From: Glomus cerebriforme
Taxonomy: Eukaryota; Glomeromycota; Glomeromycetes; Glomerales; Glomeraceae
Reading direction: 5' to 3'
Assembly (NCBI GenBank): GCA_003550305.1
Contig: QKYT01000572.1
Coordinates: forward strand, 1 to 64,000
Length of the DNA: 64,000 nt
The stretch's first letter is position 1. Every line of letters starts with the position of its first letter. Under the pieces are notes generated by a model, which was not told the origin of the DNA, searched no databases, and was given only the letters and a program-made list of their open reading frames with translations. Made by a program: the position numbers and the translations under genes. Of this stretch, positions 20,898-34,649 are shown piece after piece.

Positions 20898-23800
20898 GTA
20901 CTGGCCACAGGGTCAGGTTTATTATAGGTTCTTCCGGGCGGTACTTCGAAGGTATACCTTAACCCTTACAATAATGATAATGCATCATAAACTTCCGGTT
21001 TAGTTATTTGAATTTTCCCTTAATAATAGAATGAATTTTATGTCTTCTTTAATTTTATTTCTTACAAATTATAACTAAAAGAGGTTTAATAAGTTAAGAA
21101 GCCAAATATTATCATTAACATACATCAAATGTAGAAAAATACAGTGATAAATGTTAACAAACAAACTTGGTTTGTGAATACTAACGAATATTTCCGTTTG
21201 TTGTTCGTGATAAAATTGGACTTTGTCCCGATTGGACATCTACTCATTTAATCAATGAAAAAGTCCACTTACAATCCAAAATGCGTATTGTCGCAATTAT
21301 GATTCATTCAAATTACTTTAATAAATAAGGCGTCATTCTGCAAGAATTGTTAAACAAAAAAAAAAAAAAGTTTACTGAGGCGGAAGAATGGATCATCACA
21401 CTTTTAACAATAAAAATTCGATCTGCAAAAATCAAAAAACAAGTTTTTTTTGCATTTCTTTACCAAACAAATATTATAAACCGGCTTATCTTATTGGATA
21501 TGTACAACGTTAATGTCAAATATGCTTAATTCACTTATCTAAATTTGATTGCATTAGTCAAGGATTTAATGACTTATGTTATCATTTGTTAAACGATTAT
21601 ATAAGGGAATTACTTAATATTTTCCTTATTGTTCGTGTTTATTTTTTTTTTTTCATTCAATCAATCCAAATAAAATATAATCAGTATTACTAAATTGATT
21701 TCGTTTTTATGATCCCTGCTTTATGTAAAAATATTTCTCTTTGAAATGACCGTTGTCATCATTATTTTTTAAATCTTGGTGAAACATTTCTCATTCAAGA
21801 TTAGGTTTTAGATTTATCATAAATAGTTTTTTATATATACAATAATAAAATAATTTAATTTTGACTCGGGGTCATTTGTAATCATAATTCTATTTAAATA
21901 TTTTCAGTAATTTTACAATAAATCACATTTCGTTATTAACATCGAGGATTTTATAATTTTAATATATGTAAGATGGTGAAGATTAAATAATTTTTTTTTG
22001 GTTTTAGTAATAAATTTGATAATTATTAAGTTTTTTTTTCATTATCTTATAATAATGTCAACATTAACTCATTGTTAAATAAAAAATTTCTTAAAAAGTT
22101 CTTGAGAAGTTTTGAGAAACTAGTTATAAAAGTCGAATAATATTTTCCCCATTAAGCTTTGCAGATTAACTAACAACTTTTTGAATTTATTAATTTAGAG
22201 TTTGGGTTATGCATGAATATCTAGAGAATATCTGACTATCCAATTATCCCAACGGGATACCTGAATATATATCACAATGAAAATTTTTCTTTTTGATACG
22301 CGACCGATATTCGATGAATGGATCCAACCTTCAATTAATTCAAAATTAATTCTCCACTAATATTAGTAAAGTGGGAAGAAAAACTTTCCACATCATTTAC
22401 CATATTAATTAATTTTTTTTTAATTATCATATACCACTCCTATTATTGTACTTATAAATAAAACAATTTTCATAAAATCGGCGGTTAACCATTTTATACC
22501 AGAATTCGTAAAAGTAGACATTGAATCCGCCCTAAAGATCTTGCCCATTTAACACTAGAACAGACAACATTCACTAAGATGTTCTAAATATGGGCCTTCG
22601 CTTAAGATGAGGAATGCATAATTTTTTTATGTAATATATGTATAAAAATATATATATATGTATTACAAGTTATGAAATAATCCAATCCTATAATCGAATT
22701 TGATAGAAAAAATTATAAAACCAAATTTATATAATAAAATAATCGACGAGTTCCTTAAAAAGTTAAATTCGACAGGATAAATTCTTATCCCTGCAGAGTA
22801 TCATAGTTCATCATGAGATCGCCTTCTAAAAGAAATCATTCCTATATGTGGTTTTATTTATAATGATATACATTATTGAAATTGTTTGCTCACGTGTTGA
22901 ACATTTTTTCGCGGTTCAACTAATAATAGAAACGACGATAAAAATAATTACGTTGAATAATAAAATATATAAATTTTTAGTAAATAATGTATTTTTTTTT
23001 ATTTGATTTTCACTGAAATTGTCCATTTTTTTATGAAATATTTAATATTTGGAATTTATAAACCTGAAATGAGTCATGAAAAGAATATCATAAACCCTAT
23101 GATTGTCAAGGCGTTTTAAGTTTTTTACCATCGAAATCAGCTCATAAAAAAAAAAAAATTATTTAAATTCCGGAAACAATGTCCGGATTTACCATTCAAG
23201 CGTAAAAAATTTAGTTAGTTTGTATTGGTTATTAATACATTAGATTTGCTAATCGCGTATTTCCCGGAAAGTTTTCTGGAATTGATTTCAGTCGTGCATA
23301 TAGGGTCATTTGATTGACTCATTAAATAGGATAATACTTATAAGTATAAATATAATTTTACATGACCACATGCTATTATTGTAATGAATCACCGATATCT
23401 CCGATAACTTCGATAACTTCACGATTCACGACAAACATTATTGGTGATTTTTCTACTGTCTAACCAATCGTGTATTCTCGCCGTTAGACTGTGTAAATTT
23501 TTCGGTGAAGATACTTAATTCATCATAATTAATAATTAAAGTTATATGGCTAAGGTCGCTCCAAATTAAATTGTTCAACATAAATTCTCCCCTTCTAACC
23601 TTCTTAGTTTCAAAATAGCTTTTAGTAGGCGAACTTGATTGGATCAAGTTAACATTCGTTATGTTATCTATATTTTATCCAATCAGAAACTCTTGTTCAA
23701 CGTGAATTCATATGTTACGCATTAATTCAATTAAAGTAATAATTCGTAATAATAATGTCTTTATTTTTATATAAATAATATCATTAAAATCTGTGTGTGT

Positions 23801-24943
23801 CACGACAGAAACTAAGTCTGATAATTTTATCCAAAAAAAAATAGGATAAATTTATATACCGATAAATTGTTACATTCAAAATTTTTCGGAAAGTTATTTG
23901 TCACGCAAAATTTTATTTTTTTCGTGAGGTATCCTTGAAAAAAGAGCGAGAAATCGCGAAATTTCATGATTATCTATAACGAGGCTATTATGTTAAATTA
24001 AGTATAATATATAAGTTATTAAAAATGAGGAAAAATATATATATATGTATATATTTTGAATAAATAAAAATTTTTTTATCTTTTTATATACTAAAATTCA
24101 TAATAAAATTTTGAATTTCATCATTTATTGAACGCGAAATAATTATTTCGATTATTTCGTGTTTGAGCTACCTCCGTTGGGGATGGTTAATTAATTCTAT
24201 TATGTAAAATATACTAAATATTGCATTGTTCAAAATCAATTTAACACAATTGTATTCGTTCTATAAATAATATTCTTGGCATAACGTGACAATTCTGTGA
24301 AAGGTTACTCTTTTATATAATAATATGAAAAAATTTTTTCTCTTCTTTTTTTGAGATAGACAGTTGTATTACATTGTAAGATTAATCAACAATTAATAAT
24401 TCCAACTTTGGGTTACAAACCCCAAAATTGAGTAAGTAAGTTGATCATGGGCGTTCAATCCTCGTTTTTATTTCTATAAAAAATCGATTACGCGTAATTC
24501 TAAAAATTTATACATCAAAGAACCATTATTTTCATTATAATAAATGATTATCTCCCGAATCGATTTTCTATACGAAAAAAAAAAATTTACTGCGCAACTT
24601 TAAATTTAATTGAGCTTATAAGTCTTATTTTATTATTAAATTTCTTAATTAAATTAATTCTTACATAAGTTTCATAGATAGGCTACATTACTATTATTAT
24701 CTTATATTATGTTTCATACAAGGTAAATTATTTAAGCATAATTGAGCTAAATTGATTATTAAAGAAAAAAAAAAACCTTATAAAATTATTTTAAATAGAT
24801 TTACTACATACATATATATATATTTTCATTTAATAAGAAAATCTCATTATTTGATTAATATGTTCATTAATCTTTTTTCTAACCGATAATTAAGAAAATT
24901 AGAAGATCTGAAGTTTTCTCTCTCCTAAGGGATGTAAATTATT
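20898..24943. other. Long AT-rich gene desert
   Basis: Only short chance frames. Long T runs occur (for example near 21640 and 22995). No gene, tRNA or terminal-repeat pair was recognised on either strand. Confidence 0.45.
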
Positions 24944-25522
24944 TTAGATTCCGGGAAAATTATTAAGATACATAATAAAAAATTCAGGATCAAAATTTTC
25001 AAAATTTAATCCAAGTCCATGAGGAAAAGGTTCCGTAGGAAGATTCGAAATGAGCGGATATTCAGTTTGAGAAGTTGTCGAAGTTGATGGAAAATTAATA
25101 TGCGAGTTAAACCGTGAAGAAGCAGGAATATAATAAGGTGTATAGGCTGGTATAATTCCTCTTACATGAGTAGATTGATTGTACGTTTCAATATTATACC
25201 TTTGAGTGTAAACAAAACTAACTTCACTGGCTAAATTTTCGTACATTTCTTTCTCTTCTAAACTAGCGCTTCTCCATAAAATGCCACTAACTTTACTAAT
25301 GACTCGCATATTAACTATTCCAACTTCTTTGGCAATATGATGAACATTCTTGCGGCAAAGAAGGAATCCATTAGGAGGGCGAGTTGGACGATTAGTTCGA
25401 TTAAAACTAGTAGTTAATAATTCTACTGGATCATTTAAATGAGGCGGAAAAATTTTTTTTCTATCGATCTTATTCATTAAATTATCAACTAAAAAGTCCA
25501 ACGAGAAATTAGGGGTGGCCAT
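24944..25522 (-). CDS. MATA_HMG-type HMG-box protein
   Basis: 192 residues. The HMG box covers about residues 47-115: RPPNGFLLCRKNVH (helix 1), NMRVISKVSGILWRSAS (helix 2, with the conserved Trp) and EEKEMYENLASEV (helix 3). Upstream is the family segment KKIFPPHLNDPVELL (residues 22-36). HMG-box proteins of the mating-type alpha/MATA class bind the DNA minor groove and act as nuclear transcription regulators. The tail after the box is Ser/Pro/Tyr-rich and ends in a hydrophobic NFDPEFFIMYLNNFPGI. Compared with its three canonical neighbours it lacks the Cys in G.CNMRVIS (here GIVNMRVIS). Single exon. It is the outermost member of the array. Confidence 0.9.
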   Translation of the reverse strand: MATPNFSLDFLVDNLMNKIDRKKIFPPHLNDPVELLTTSFNRTNRPTRPPNGFLLCRKNVHHIAKEVGIVNMRVISKVSGILWRSASLEEKEMYENLASEVSFVYTQRYNIETYNQSTHVRGIIPAYTPYYIPASSRFNSHINFPSTSTTSQTEYPLISNLPTEPFPHGLGLNFENFDPEFFIMYLNNFPGI

Positions 25523-28500
25523 ATCTTTTTGTGAATCTAGGCAACCGCTTTATATTTTATTTAACGGGCGATCCTGCAATTAATGTCTTTAAAATTTTGT
25601 ATGAAAAAAGATATTCTTTAAAGTGATTGCCAAGATTTTTTTTAGTATCTTTTAATTTTCGTGAATTTTTTCAATGGCAAAGATTTGACAAAAGTGAAAA
25701 CCACATGTATTTATAGAAAGTTATCATCGTTCTCATAATAATGAATTAAACATCACTGCATTAATCGTCACAATAGTACTGTATTATATTGTGTATCGAA
25801 GTGATAAATAACAAAGCGTGATAAATAACAAGGAGCGACTTCTAAAAAAAGAATTTTTATGTTTATCGTAAAAAATGTATATTGAAAATATATAACAATA
25901 ACGTTAAAAAAAAAATGAATTATGTTTATATTCACGTTTTTTTCAAACAGGTTATTATCCTGATATTATTATATTTTTTTTATATATATGTTTTTAAATT
26001 ACTTTTTAAAAATCACGGAATTAAATCTAAAAAAAGATTTGAAGTAAATATAAATTTCCGGTTTTTTTTTCACCTTACATAATATACTTAATTCAAATAT
26101 TAACTAATATTTTAAATGTCCTTATACAAATTATATAATTAACTTAGCATAAATAAATACATACAATCTAATATACACTGTACATTAATTAATTATCATA
26201 TTTAAATTTTTAATTAATGGATATTATTTTTTCTTATGCATCTCAGTGTACCCACTCTAAATTACCATATTAATCCTAATGCCTTACCTAATCTGACTAA
26301 TCCCAATTCTGCTTACTTTAATTCCGAAATTATACTGCAATGCAAGGCTTGCAAACGTACCAAAAACAAAATGATTTCCTTAATTAATTAATAAAATATT
26401 TCTGGGTTGTTACGTTTAGCGTAGACCACGCGTGTTAAAATTTTGGTACAATATATTTACTTTAATGGAATTTTTAGTTCAATTTCTTATTCATATCCAT
26501 GTAACAAAAAAAAAGCGGGAGTTTCAAATATGGTTTTTCTTTCAACGCGATATAATATGTGGCGCACAAGATCAACAAGATTTTTATTTATGAGCGCAAA
26601 ATAGGCAATTACCGAAAAGTCACATCATCTTTCTAAAGTAGGGCGTGATTTCCAAAGTGGCGAAAAAACGATCATGAGGCGTTATATAGAAAATTCCACT
26701 AACTAAATTTGTAGTTTCTTTAGACGTTACTGCGTTACCTTTCCTATCCCTAAACCTATTTTGCATCACTGTAAAAAATATTCCTCTTCCTCCCTGGTTT
26801 TACGGCGTATTTTTTACATGGTAAAATATAGTATTTTTAAATTACCTTGCTCGGTATTATATGACAAATATTTAACTCGATATAGTTTACAAACAAGTTT
26901 TTTTTTTTTTTTTTTACCAGATTATCTATTACTAATTAACTCTCCGCCGAAATTCCTTATCATAAATTAAATTAATGTCGTGATATATATTTGCATAAAT
27001 AAATTTAACTTTTATTAATAATATTTACTGATTAATGATCTTAAAAGGTCGACTATCCAAAAAAAACCCGAATATACATACATACATATATATAAGGTTT
27101 TGTGCTTCCTCCTCGGGTTCTCATTCAATGTTACAACGCAGAATAATCGGTAAAAGTTCATTTAACTTCCGAAATCCGAATAGTATAAACATTGACGCTT
27201 TTTATTTTATAAAAGATATATTAAATTTACTTTTCGGATTATTTTAAGGCAATTTGATGAAAAATCTATTCAACTTCTTTATGATATGACTTTAAAATTA
27301 CCAAATTCATAATAAACATTTTATGCATGTATGCAGATCGAAAAACAAACATTAATGAACTTTTTGACGTACTAAATCCCCAATATAGATATCTGTATAA
27401 CATTTTATCATTCATTATTATGGTAATTGATATAAAAAAGTGATATTATGAAATTTTATTTAAATTACAAATATGAATAATGTGAAATAACATGATTTTT
27501 AATAATAATGAAAAATCGGTTTATCGAGATTAGATACGATTATACAATTAGATACCATGTTTTTATAGCACAACATATACTCATAATTATTTATCGTTTC
27601 GTTAAAATAAAATTGATAAATAGAATTATCATTCTTCTTGTGTATCATTAATCTATGTTTTATCGCACGACAAAATAATCTGAAAATCATTAATAAGTTA
27701 AAATAAAACCATTCACGCATATTATTGCCAAGAAAAATGAAAATTACTTTATCAGAAAACAATTATTCTTTTTTTTTACTTCAATCAAAGAATTCAATAT
27801 CCAATTAAGGAAGTTACCAAAAAAAGGTCAGATTAATTTAGAGTTAGAATTTTTTTTTCCGTTATCAAGTACATATTTGGTATTTTTTAATTGGTTCGTT
27901 TACATGCATGTTAATGATTTATTTTAATGAAACAAATTCTTTTTTTCTTATTACGCGCCAAAATTCCTTAATATACGGTTTCAGTTATGACGTTTTATGT
28001 ATTATTCATATGATTAGTACATAAAAAAATTATAAAATTTAATCTAAGAAACTCTCCCTGCATATGATCCTTTTATTTTTATCGGATTTACCGATGTTAG
28101 CTAATTTGGTAGTTCTATGTAATTTAATTAATATCCAAAAAAGAATTAATAATGATTTTGTCATTAATGGACTTTACCGAAAAAAATAATTCGTCACAAT
28201 TTAAAAATTATGGTACGCGAAAATAATTGTCTAATTGTGATCTCCATTTCTCATTGTTAAAATACGTGGTTGATCGGTCCTTATGTAATTATGCATAGCA
28301 CGAAAATTGTGGCGCACGGTTAAACCACTTTCCGAGCGCTTATTAATGATGAACTTTGGCGTAGTTCCATTATTAATCTTATTAATCTTATTAAACCAGA
28401 GTAGGAATTTCATAGAATAAATAGTCGGGGATTTTCGGACTTGCTAAGTAAAATTTTTTAATATTTAATATTTACATTTAAGGGTTCGACTTTATTTTCT

Positions 28501-29720
28501 TTTTTAGGAGACAAAGGACTTCTGTAATTTGACGTGAAAAGAAATTTTATTCAATGAAATATTTCCTATTTGCGAATTTAAACTTGCACAATGGCCGTAA
28601 CTTAATCCGGAAGTAAAAATACATACGGAAGAAACGGATGAATATGTAACAATGACATTTTTTTTTTACAAAGCTTGATAACTAGATAGTAAGATGATAG
28701 ATGGCAAGATAGGAAAAGTTTTTTTTTTCTTTTTTTAAAAAAAAAAATCCCTCTCTTTAATTTTTATAATTTCTTATGCCATTAATATTAAATTTTGTCC
28801 AAAAAAAAATTTTATTTTAATTTACAAGTAATAATAACGTTATATTAATTTGCTGATTGTTTTTTTTTTTAATAAAAAAAAAAAAGTTTTAAAGACAAAT
28901 TTTGTATTAGTTCGGGATTATTGTTAGGATTAGGACTAGTAAGATCACCTTTTAATACGTCAGTATTAATAGAAAGAATATTCTTTCATAAACAAGATTT
29001 ACTATTTTAGACAAGAATTAGATCTAACCAACAAGTATACTTACAGGTAATACTTGCAAAAAGACGAGAATAATTTAGTCGTAAATACAATACTAAAAGA
29101 GTGTATTATTGTATTATTGATAAAATGTAAAAGAATATTTACCTACGATCTGATCTACAGGAGAAGGAATAAAACAAATTTCTTGTAATGTGTGTTAATC
29201 ATATGTTGAATTTTTTCTTTTTTAATGTTTCTCTCCCCCTTCTAGTACTTTGAGTCCAAATAAATATATATTATAAAACATATGATTTAATGGCTCTCCA
29301 AGCACTGTACCTAAAATTTCCGATTTCAACCCTTGTTTACTGTTAAACTCCTCTCCCCAGTTTTTCAAATAAAGGTTATGTTTAACGATGGAATGGCCTT
29401 ATTTGTACAGCCCGTATATTAATATAACCAAAAGAACATAAAATCTGCCGAAAGTTAGGTCACACTTTACCGTTTAAATTTACTAAAAGAAATTTAGTGG
29501 TGATGATAATGCAATGAAAGATCTTCTGACAGCGGTTTAAATTGATAATTCGGAATTAATTCCAAATAAAGTTCTATTCACAAAGAATGAAGGGTAATGA
29601 AACAAAAAGGGAGTAATCATTCGATTATATAAATATCCCTTTTTAGAAATCTTTTTTTTTTTTTTTTTCTAACGACGTTTTTTTTAACCTTTAACAATCC
29701 TTTTACATTTTTTTTTCAAT
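25523..29720. other. AT-rich intergenic region
   Basis: No strong gene. A 51-codon frame at 26236-26391 (+) has an unusually even composition (PNALPNLTNPNSAYFNSE, then CKACKRTKNK) and is listed separately. Long T runs at 26899-26917 and 29648-29669. Confidence 0.4.
26236..26391 (+). CDS. Short ORF, 51 residues, doubtful
   Basis: A frame from ATG at 26236 to TAA at 26391. It contains NPNALPNLTNPNSAYFNSE and a single CKAC pair followed by basic residues (KRTKNK). The composition is more protein-like than surrounding chance frames, but there is no family match I can name and no second zinc-binding pair. It may be a relic exon. Confidence 0.2.
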   Translation: MHLSVPTLNYHINPNALPNLTNPNSAYFNSEIILQCKACKRTKNKMISLIN

Positions 29721-30281
29721 ATGCTACGCAATAGAATCAATTCTGGAAATATCTTTCCTCCAATATATAGGAACCCTACTGAATTACTACGATTATATTT
29801 AGGTTTGAGACGTCGTGTACTTAAACCACCGTCCATATATGATATTTTTAAAATTAACTTTACTAAAGAAGCAGAAAGACTTGGATTTAATGATCAGTTC
29901 CTCATCAATCATGAAGCAAATTATTCTTGGACTTATGCAACTCGTCAACAAAGACAGCATTACAATCAATTAACTCGTGATGTTCAAAATCTTTACTCTC
30001 AAATAAATGCGAGAAATTATTATTCACGCAATTCTAGGTCATATCAAGTTGTTTCATCCGCTCGTTTATCGACTAATAATGTGAATGTAACTTCCCCTAC
30101 GAGAATGTCTGTTAACATTAGAAACAACAATAATTTAAATTCTTTATTAAACGATAACATTTTTGGTGATACTTTTAATGATGGGATTGCATTTAATTCT
30201 GATAATGAGTTTGATATGACTTTTTTGAATCCTTGGCCTCAAAGTTTATGGGGGGAATCAAATTTTGAAAACATAATTTAA
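29721..30281 (+). CDS. Diverged HMG-box-like protein of the MATA_HMG family
   Basis: 186 residues. The segment NIFPPIYRNPTELLRLY (residues 10-26) is the same pre-box motif seen in the canonical members. It is followed by a degenerate box: KPPSIYDIFKINFTKEAERL for helix 1, a helix 2 region ending NYSWTYAT with the Trp retained, and QRQHYNQLTRDVQNLYSQI for helix 3. The usual RKN.H and NMRVISKV signatures are gone. The Asn-rich tail ends FDMTFLNPWPQSLWG. Single exon. The 5' leader is T-rich. It faces away from its neighbour at 24944 and in the same direction as 33116. It may bind different DNA or have lost binding. Confidence 0.75.
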   Translation: MLRNRINSGNIFPPIYRNPTELLRLYLGLRRRVLKPPSIYDIFKINFTKEAERLGFNDQFLINHEANYSWTYATRQQRQHYNQLTRDVQNLYSQINARNYYSRNSRSYQVVSSARLSTNNVNVTSPTRMSVNIRNNNNLNSLLNDNIFGDTFNDGIAFNSDNEFDMTFLNPWPQSLWGESNFENII

Positions 30282-30334
30282 GATTTTTTTACATGCTTTT
30301 TGTTTTTTTTTTAATTCGCTTTTAACTCTCTTCA

Positions 30335-30750
30335 GTTTTTATTCATGAATATGCAATTAGGGAGGGTGTTGGAGAAAAATTTTATAAGTTAAATTAAATA
30401 TATGATCTAGAACGTGCATCTAAAATTTATATAATTAATGAGTGCATTTATAAAGTGTACTTACATACGATAAGTAAAAAAAAAAAATATGTATATATGC
30501 TACAAATTATTTACAGTTTGTGTTCTTTTTTTCTATTTATAATTACCGTTATCTTTTCTTTTTGTAAAAAAAAAATTTCATCTATTAAGTATTTTATGAA
30601 TAGTTTCGATTGTAAATTCGATGCATAAGACTCGATCAAAGATATAATGGAATAATGGGAATAATATATTTGTTTATTCATACAACATCAACTTTTTTTT
30701 AATGGGAAACCAATAATATTTGTCAAATCATTCGATCAATTGAAATATTA

Positions 30751-30783
<33 letters not shown>

Positions 30784-32030
30784 CGGAACGTCTAAAACAA
30801 ATTCCGTCTTAAAATGAAGAATATCCTTCATAATCTATTTATATATGTATATAATGACTACATAAAAAAAAATTGATTTTATTGGTTTACTTCCTTTAAA
30901 TATTTCTTATTAAAAAAAGAAAGTCCGAAACAAGATGAAACATCTTAATGTTCAAAGTAATATGATCGAAATTAAAAATTTATAAGAATGTTTCACTGTC
31001 ATTTTGGATTTTTCAAATAAAGAATTTAGGGTTGGTTATCATGGTTATCGTTTATTTTATTCATTTTATTATTTTAGGAGAATCTCACACCGAAAACCCG
31101 GATATAAATTACACTAAAATATACAGTAATTATTATAATACGCATTTTAATTCACTAATAATTAACCATATGACTTTTTATTCATAAACATGTACTTGGG
31201 GAGGGTGTTAGAGAAAATTTTCACAAACTTATTATATGATTGGGATCAAGCTAGAATATGCATTGGAGTGCAAATATTTGTGCTATAAATTATTTACATT
31301 TTTTGTTCTTTTTTTTCATTTAATACTACAATCCTTTAGTCATCTAATTACTGAATCTTTAAAAAAAATAAATAAATAATTTATGGCTTTTGATTATAAT
31401 TGTATTCGATGCATAAGGGGTCGAAGATACTGCACAATACAACAAAATAATGATCGTTATATGTAACATTAACTTTTTTAACGGGAAACCAATAATATTT
31501 GCCAAATCAAAAATAACGTTTCGATCAGTTGAAATATTAAAAAAATTAACAAAAAAAAAACAAAAAACGCCTAAATCATATTTCCGCCGTAAAATGAAAA
31601 ATATCCTATTTAGTTTATATTTATGGACACAGAAAGTTTTGATAATCTATTTAAATTTTTTTTTTTTTTATATTTATATATATATATATATACAATATTT
31701 TTTTTATTATAAGACTACATAAAAAAAAAATTGATTTTATTGGTTTCTTTCCTTCATCGTAAATCTGATACATTTTTATTGTTTTTATTTGTACATGAGA
31801 AATTTTACCTGTTTGATCTGTTTTTTTTTAAAGAAAGTCCGAAAAGCAAGATGAAACATGATAAACAAAAAAAAAACATGATCAAATTAAAGATTTGTAA
31901 AAAATGTTTCATTGTCATTTTAGATTTTCAAATAAAGAATTTTTTAGGGTTATTTATGTTATTATTTTAAACGTATCTCATACCAAAAATCTGGTTATTA
32001 ATTACATTCATATATAATTATAGATATATT
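30335..32030. repeat. Diverged tandem duplication downstream of an HMG gene
   Basis: About 30335-31140 and 31173-32030 match in order: ggagggtgtt[g/a]gagaaa; gggaaaccaataatattt; gactacataaaaaaaaa with ttgattttattggttt; gaaagtccgaaa; aatgtttca[c/t]tgtcatttt. Unit length is about 840 bases, with indels. The first unit starts just after the HMG stop codon (30281). A (TAA)n microsatellite of about 11 repeats lies at 30751-30783 in the first unit. Confidence 0.75.
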
Positions 32031-33115
32031 AAATTATTAATAAAAATAAAAACAAATATTCTTTATGGTATAAATATGGTATGGATTATGGCTTTAAAAA
32101 TCACACAAACTATACAATATACACGTAATTTACTAGTTCGTGTTAAATATTAAATATTTGTAAATATAATTAAATTACAAATTTTCAGAACAGCTGATAT
32201 CACAAACATTTATTTACGTAATATGAGGCAAACTCTCACGTAATAAACATGTGTTGGAAATTAAAGATATTCAATGTACAGTATATCAAAAACATTCCAA
32301 AGAAAAAATAAAAAAAAAAGAAATATCTATATATAAAAACATGAGTCTCGTACAATGCACCCTTGAAACAAAATAGTAAATTTGATTATACAATGAAATA
32401 CTGTACGTTTTCTTCTTATAACAATATAACGGCTAAAATAGAATATGGTTATGATTCTATTCATTCTCGATGGACCAATGAACTGAATATGCATGCACTG
32501 ATGTGTAATATATGCAGGACAAGTAGGACATTTTCAAAGTTAGTATCATCATCATTCATCTTTTATGGGAAAATTATTTTTGAATGAAAAGATGGTTTAT
32601 ATATTGATTTTCAAAAAAAAAACAATTATTTTATATACAGTATATCATCATCATAATGAGTTACAAAATAAAAATAAAATAACAATAAAAAGGAATCGCC
32701 AAACAAATTAAAAAGAAAAATATAAAAATAGAAAAACAATAACAATAAATATTGAGCCAATTAAAAAAAATTATAGAATTTTTAAAACGTAATTTTAATA
32801 AAACCCTGAATTAGCCACAAATTAATAAATTTGGTGTACCAAGTTTGATTGATGATCATGATTTACGAAAAAAAGGGTTGACTGAAAATTTTTCTTTTAT
32901 CTTTTTCCTAAAAAGAACCATGATAGTAACGAATAAAAATTCCGAATAGTAATAAAGAAATTTAATTGGTGTGGCGATTTAATTTAAGAGAATAATTATT
33001 ACTTTTACTATTTGCGAATTGCAATAATCAGTGTTACAAAATCAGATATAAAAATGAATCATAATCTCATTCATTCATTCATTCAAAAAAAAAAAAAAAA
33101 AAAAAAAGGAAAATA
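32031..33115. other. AT-rich intergenic region
   Basis: No gene called. A (ATTC)n run and an A21-type run at about 33064-33109 immediately precede the next start codon. Confidence 0.4.
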
Positions 33116-33586
33116 ATGTGCGCTCAAAGAGTTTCGTTTGAAAGAATATTAAGGGTCTTATTGGATAATATTAACTATGAAGCCATTTATAATTTTCTAC
33201 ATAATGTAAATGTGCTTGCGGCAAATTTCGAAAACGGTAGAAGAGCAACAGCAAGAAGTTTGATGCGGCAAAATGTAAGAAGAGAAGCTCAAAGATTACA
33301 TATACAAAACCATTACATAATCAGTATGGCAACAAATAGAATTTGGATACGTTCTACACGTTCTCAACGTCAAACTTTTGTAAATATGGCACTCGCGATT
33401 AATAGATTCAACCGTAACAGGCGACAAATTACGAATGTAATTGATAATACGGATACTCTTTATCGAATAGCTCAAATTAACGTCCAGCAGGATACGAACA
33501 CCCCTTTTGAAAGAGACTTCTTTAATGGAGTCACTTTTCAAACGAATAATCCAGAAGATTGGCTTTTACCTATTGGATTTAATTAA
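33116..33586 (+). CDS. Very diverged HMG-box-like protein, Arg-rich
   Basis: 156 residues. A box-like order can be laid over the family: SLMRQNVRREAQRLHIQNHY for helix 1 (matching the RKNVH.EA pattern), IISMATNRIWIRSTRSQRQ for helix 2 with Trp and the following linker, and TFVNMALAINRFNRNRRQI for helix 3. The pre-box FPP motif is missing. The protein is strongly basic in its first two thirds and has an acidic end (DFFNGVTFQTNNPEDWLLPI). Single exon, with the start right after a poly-A tract. I place it in the MATA_HMG family on pattern and on position inside the array. Sequence search might fail to find it. Confidence 0.65.
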   Translation: MCAQRVSFERILRVLLDNINYEAIYNFLHNVNVLAANFENGRRATARSLMRQNVRREAQRLHIQNHYIISMATNRIWIRSTRSQRQTFVNMALAINRFNRNRRQITNVIDNTDTLYRIAQINVQQDTNTPFERDFFNGVTFQTNNPEDWLLPIGFN

Positions 33587-34649
33587 AACAATTCAAATAT
33601 GATCCGCAGGTCGGATAAAACAAAATTTTTTATTATGTTTATTAATGCTTATTAAGCTGTTACCGGTATTTCAATATTTTACTAAGATCTTAAGCTAAAA
33701 AGTTAGTTTACCTTCCCTATTAATTTATGACAATAAATAAATAAATAAAATCTCGCATATGCTTATTCAAATATTATTTCTTTTGCTTTGACGTAAATGA
33801 CAATATGTCATTTATTTTTTTTTATATCGTGCGTCAATGAAAAAAAATCCGATGTTCAGGGTAGTGTAACAAATAAAAAATAGCAATTAAATTCGTGTGA
33901 TGTCAAGACATAAATATTTATTTTTTTTTGAAACAAATTCATTAAATTTTTTTTTTTTTTTTTTTTTATTCTCAATTTATTATTGTAATATACAGTATAT
34001 TTATAAAATAAATGAGCTTAATAATATTATTATTCGCTGCGCAAATATTTAAATATCTGTTATGCAATATATTACCCAAGAATGAACAATTTTATGACTT
34101 TCTGCATACATTATATATATTACAATCAAGCCGAACAATAAATAGCAAACATATCAAAGAGAATGAAATATTTTTTTCAATAATAATAATGAACGTATAA
34201 GAATGTACCAATTGCCATTTTTTCCATATGGCTCAGTTAAATTATAATAAAGGAATTATTATTACTATTATTATATTTATTACAGTATAAACGATTCCGA
34301 AATATTCTAGAATTTATCAATGTTATAATGAAATCATTTAAGGAATTTTAAAATTGAACCAGTTGGAATTTTAGGAAAAAAATTGTGGTTGGTTCTTAGT
34401 ATTTCTTAGATAGAGAAATTCTATTATAAGAAATATTAAATCCTTACGTTTGAGATAACCATTTTTTATTTGTGTGAACTTTAAGAAAGGTAACGAATTA
34501 AATTCTTTCATAAATTTCTTTAAACAGTGATTTAATTTACACTAATTTATGAACAATGGAATGGTATAAAAAATTTATTATTATTTTTTTTTTGTTTCCT
34601 ATATAAAGAAGTTAGAAGTTTTAATTAAATTATCCTTTTTAATTTTTTT
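33587..34649. other. AT-rich intergenic region
   Basis: T runs near 33948-33967. Nothing convincing as a gene. Confidence 0.4.

Noticed and set aside
28231..28413. 60-codon minus frame with even composition (ESGLTVRHNFRAMHNY)
   Set aside because: Could be a dispersed repeat read as protein; no domain, and it stops on both sides.
31450..31970. Two plus-strand frames of 90 and 79 codons
   Set aside because: They lie wholly inside the second unit of the tandem duplication and are rich in homopolymer-coded residues; the first unit has no equivalent frame.
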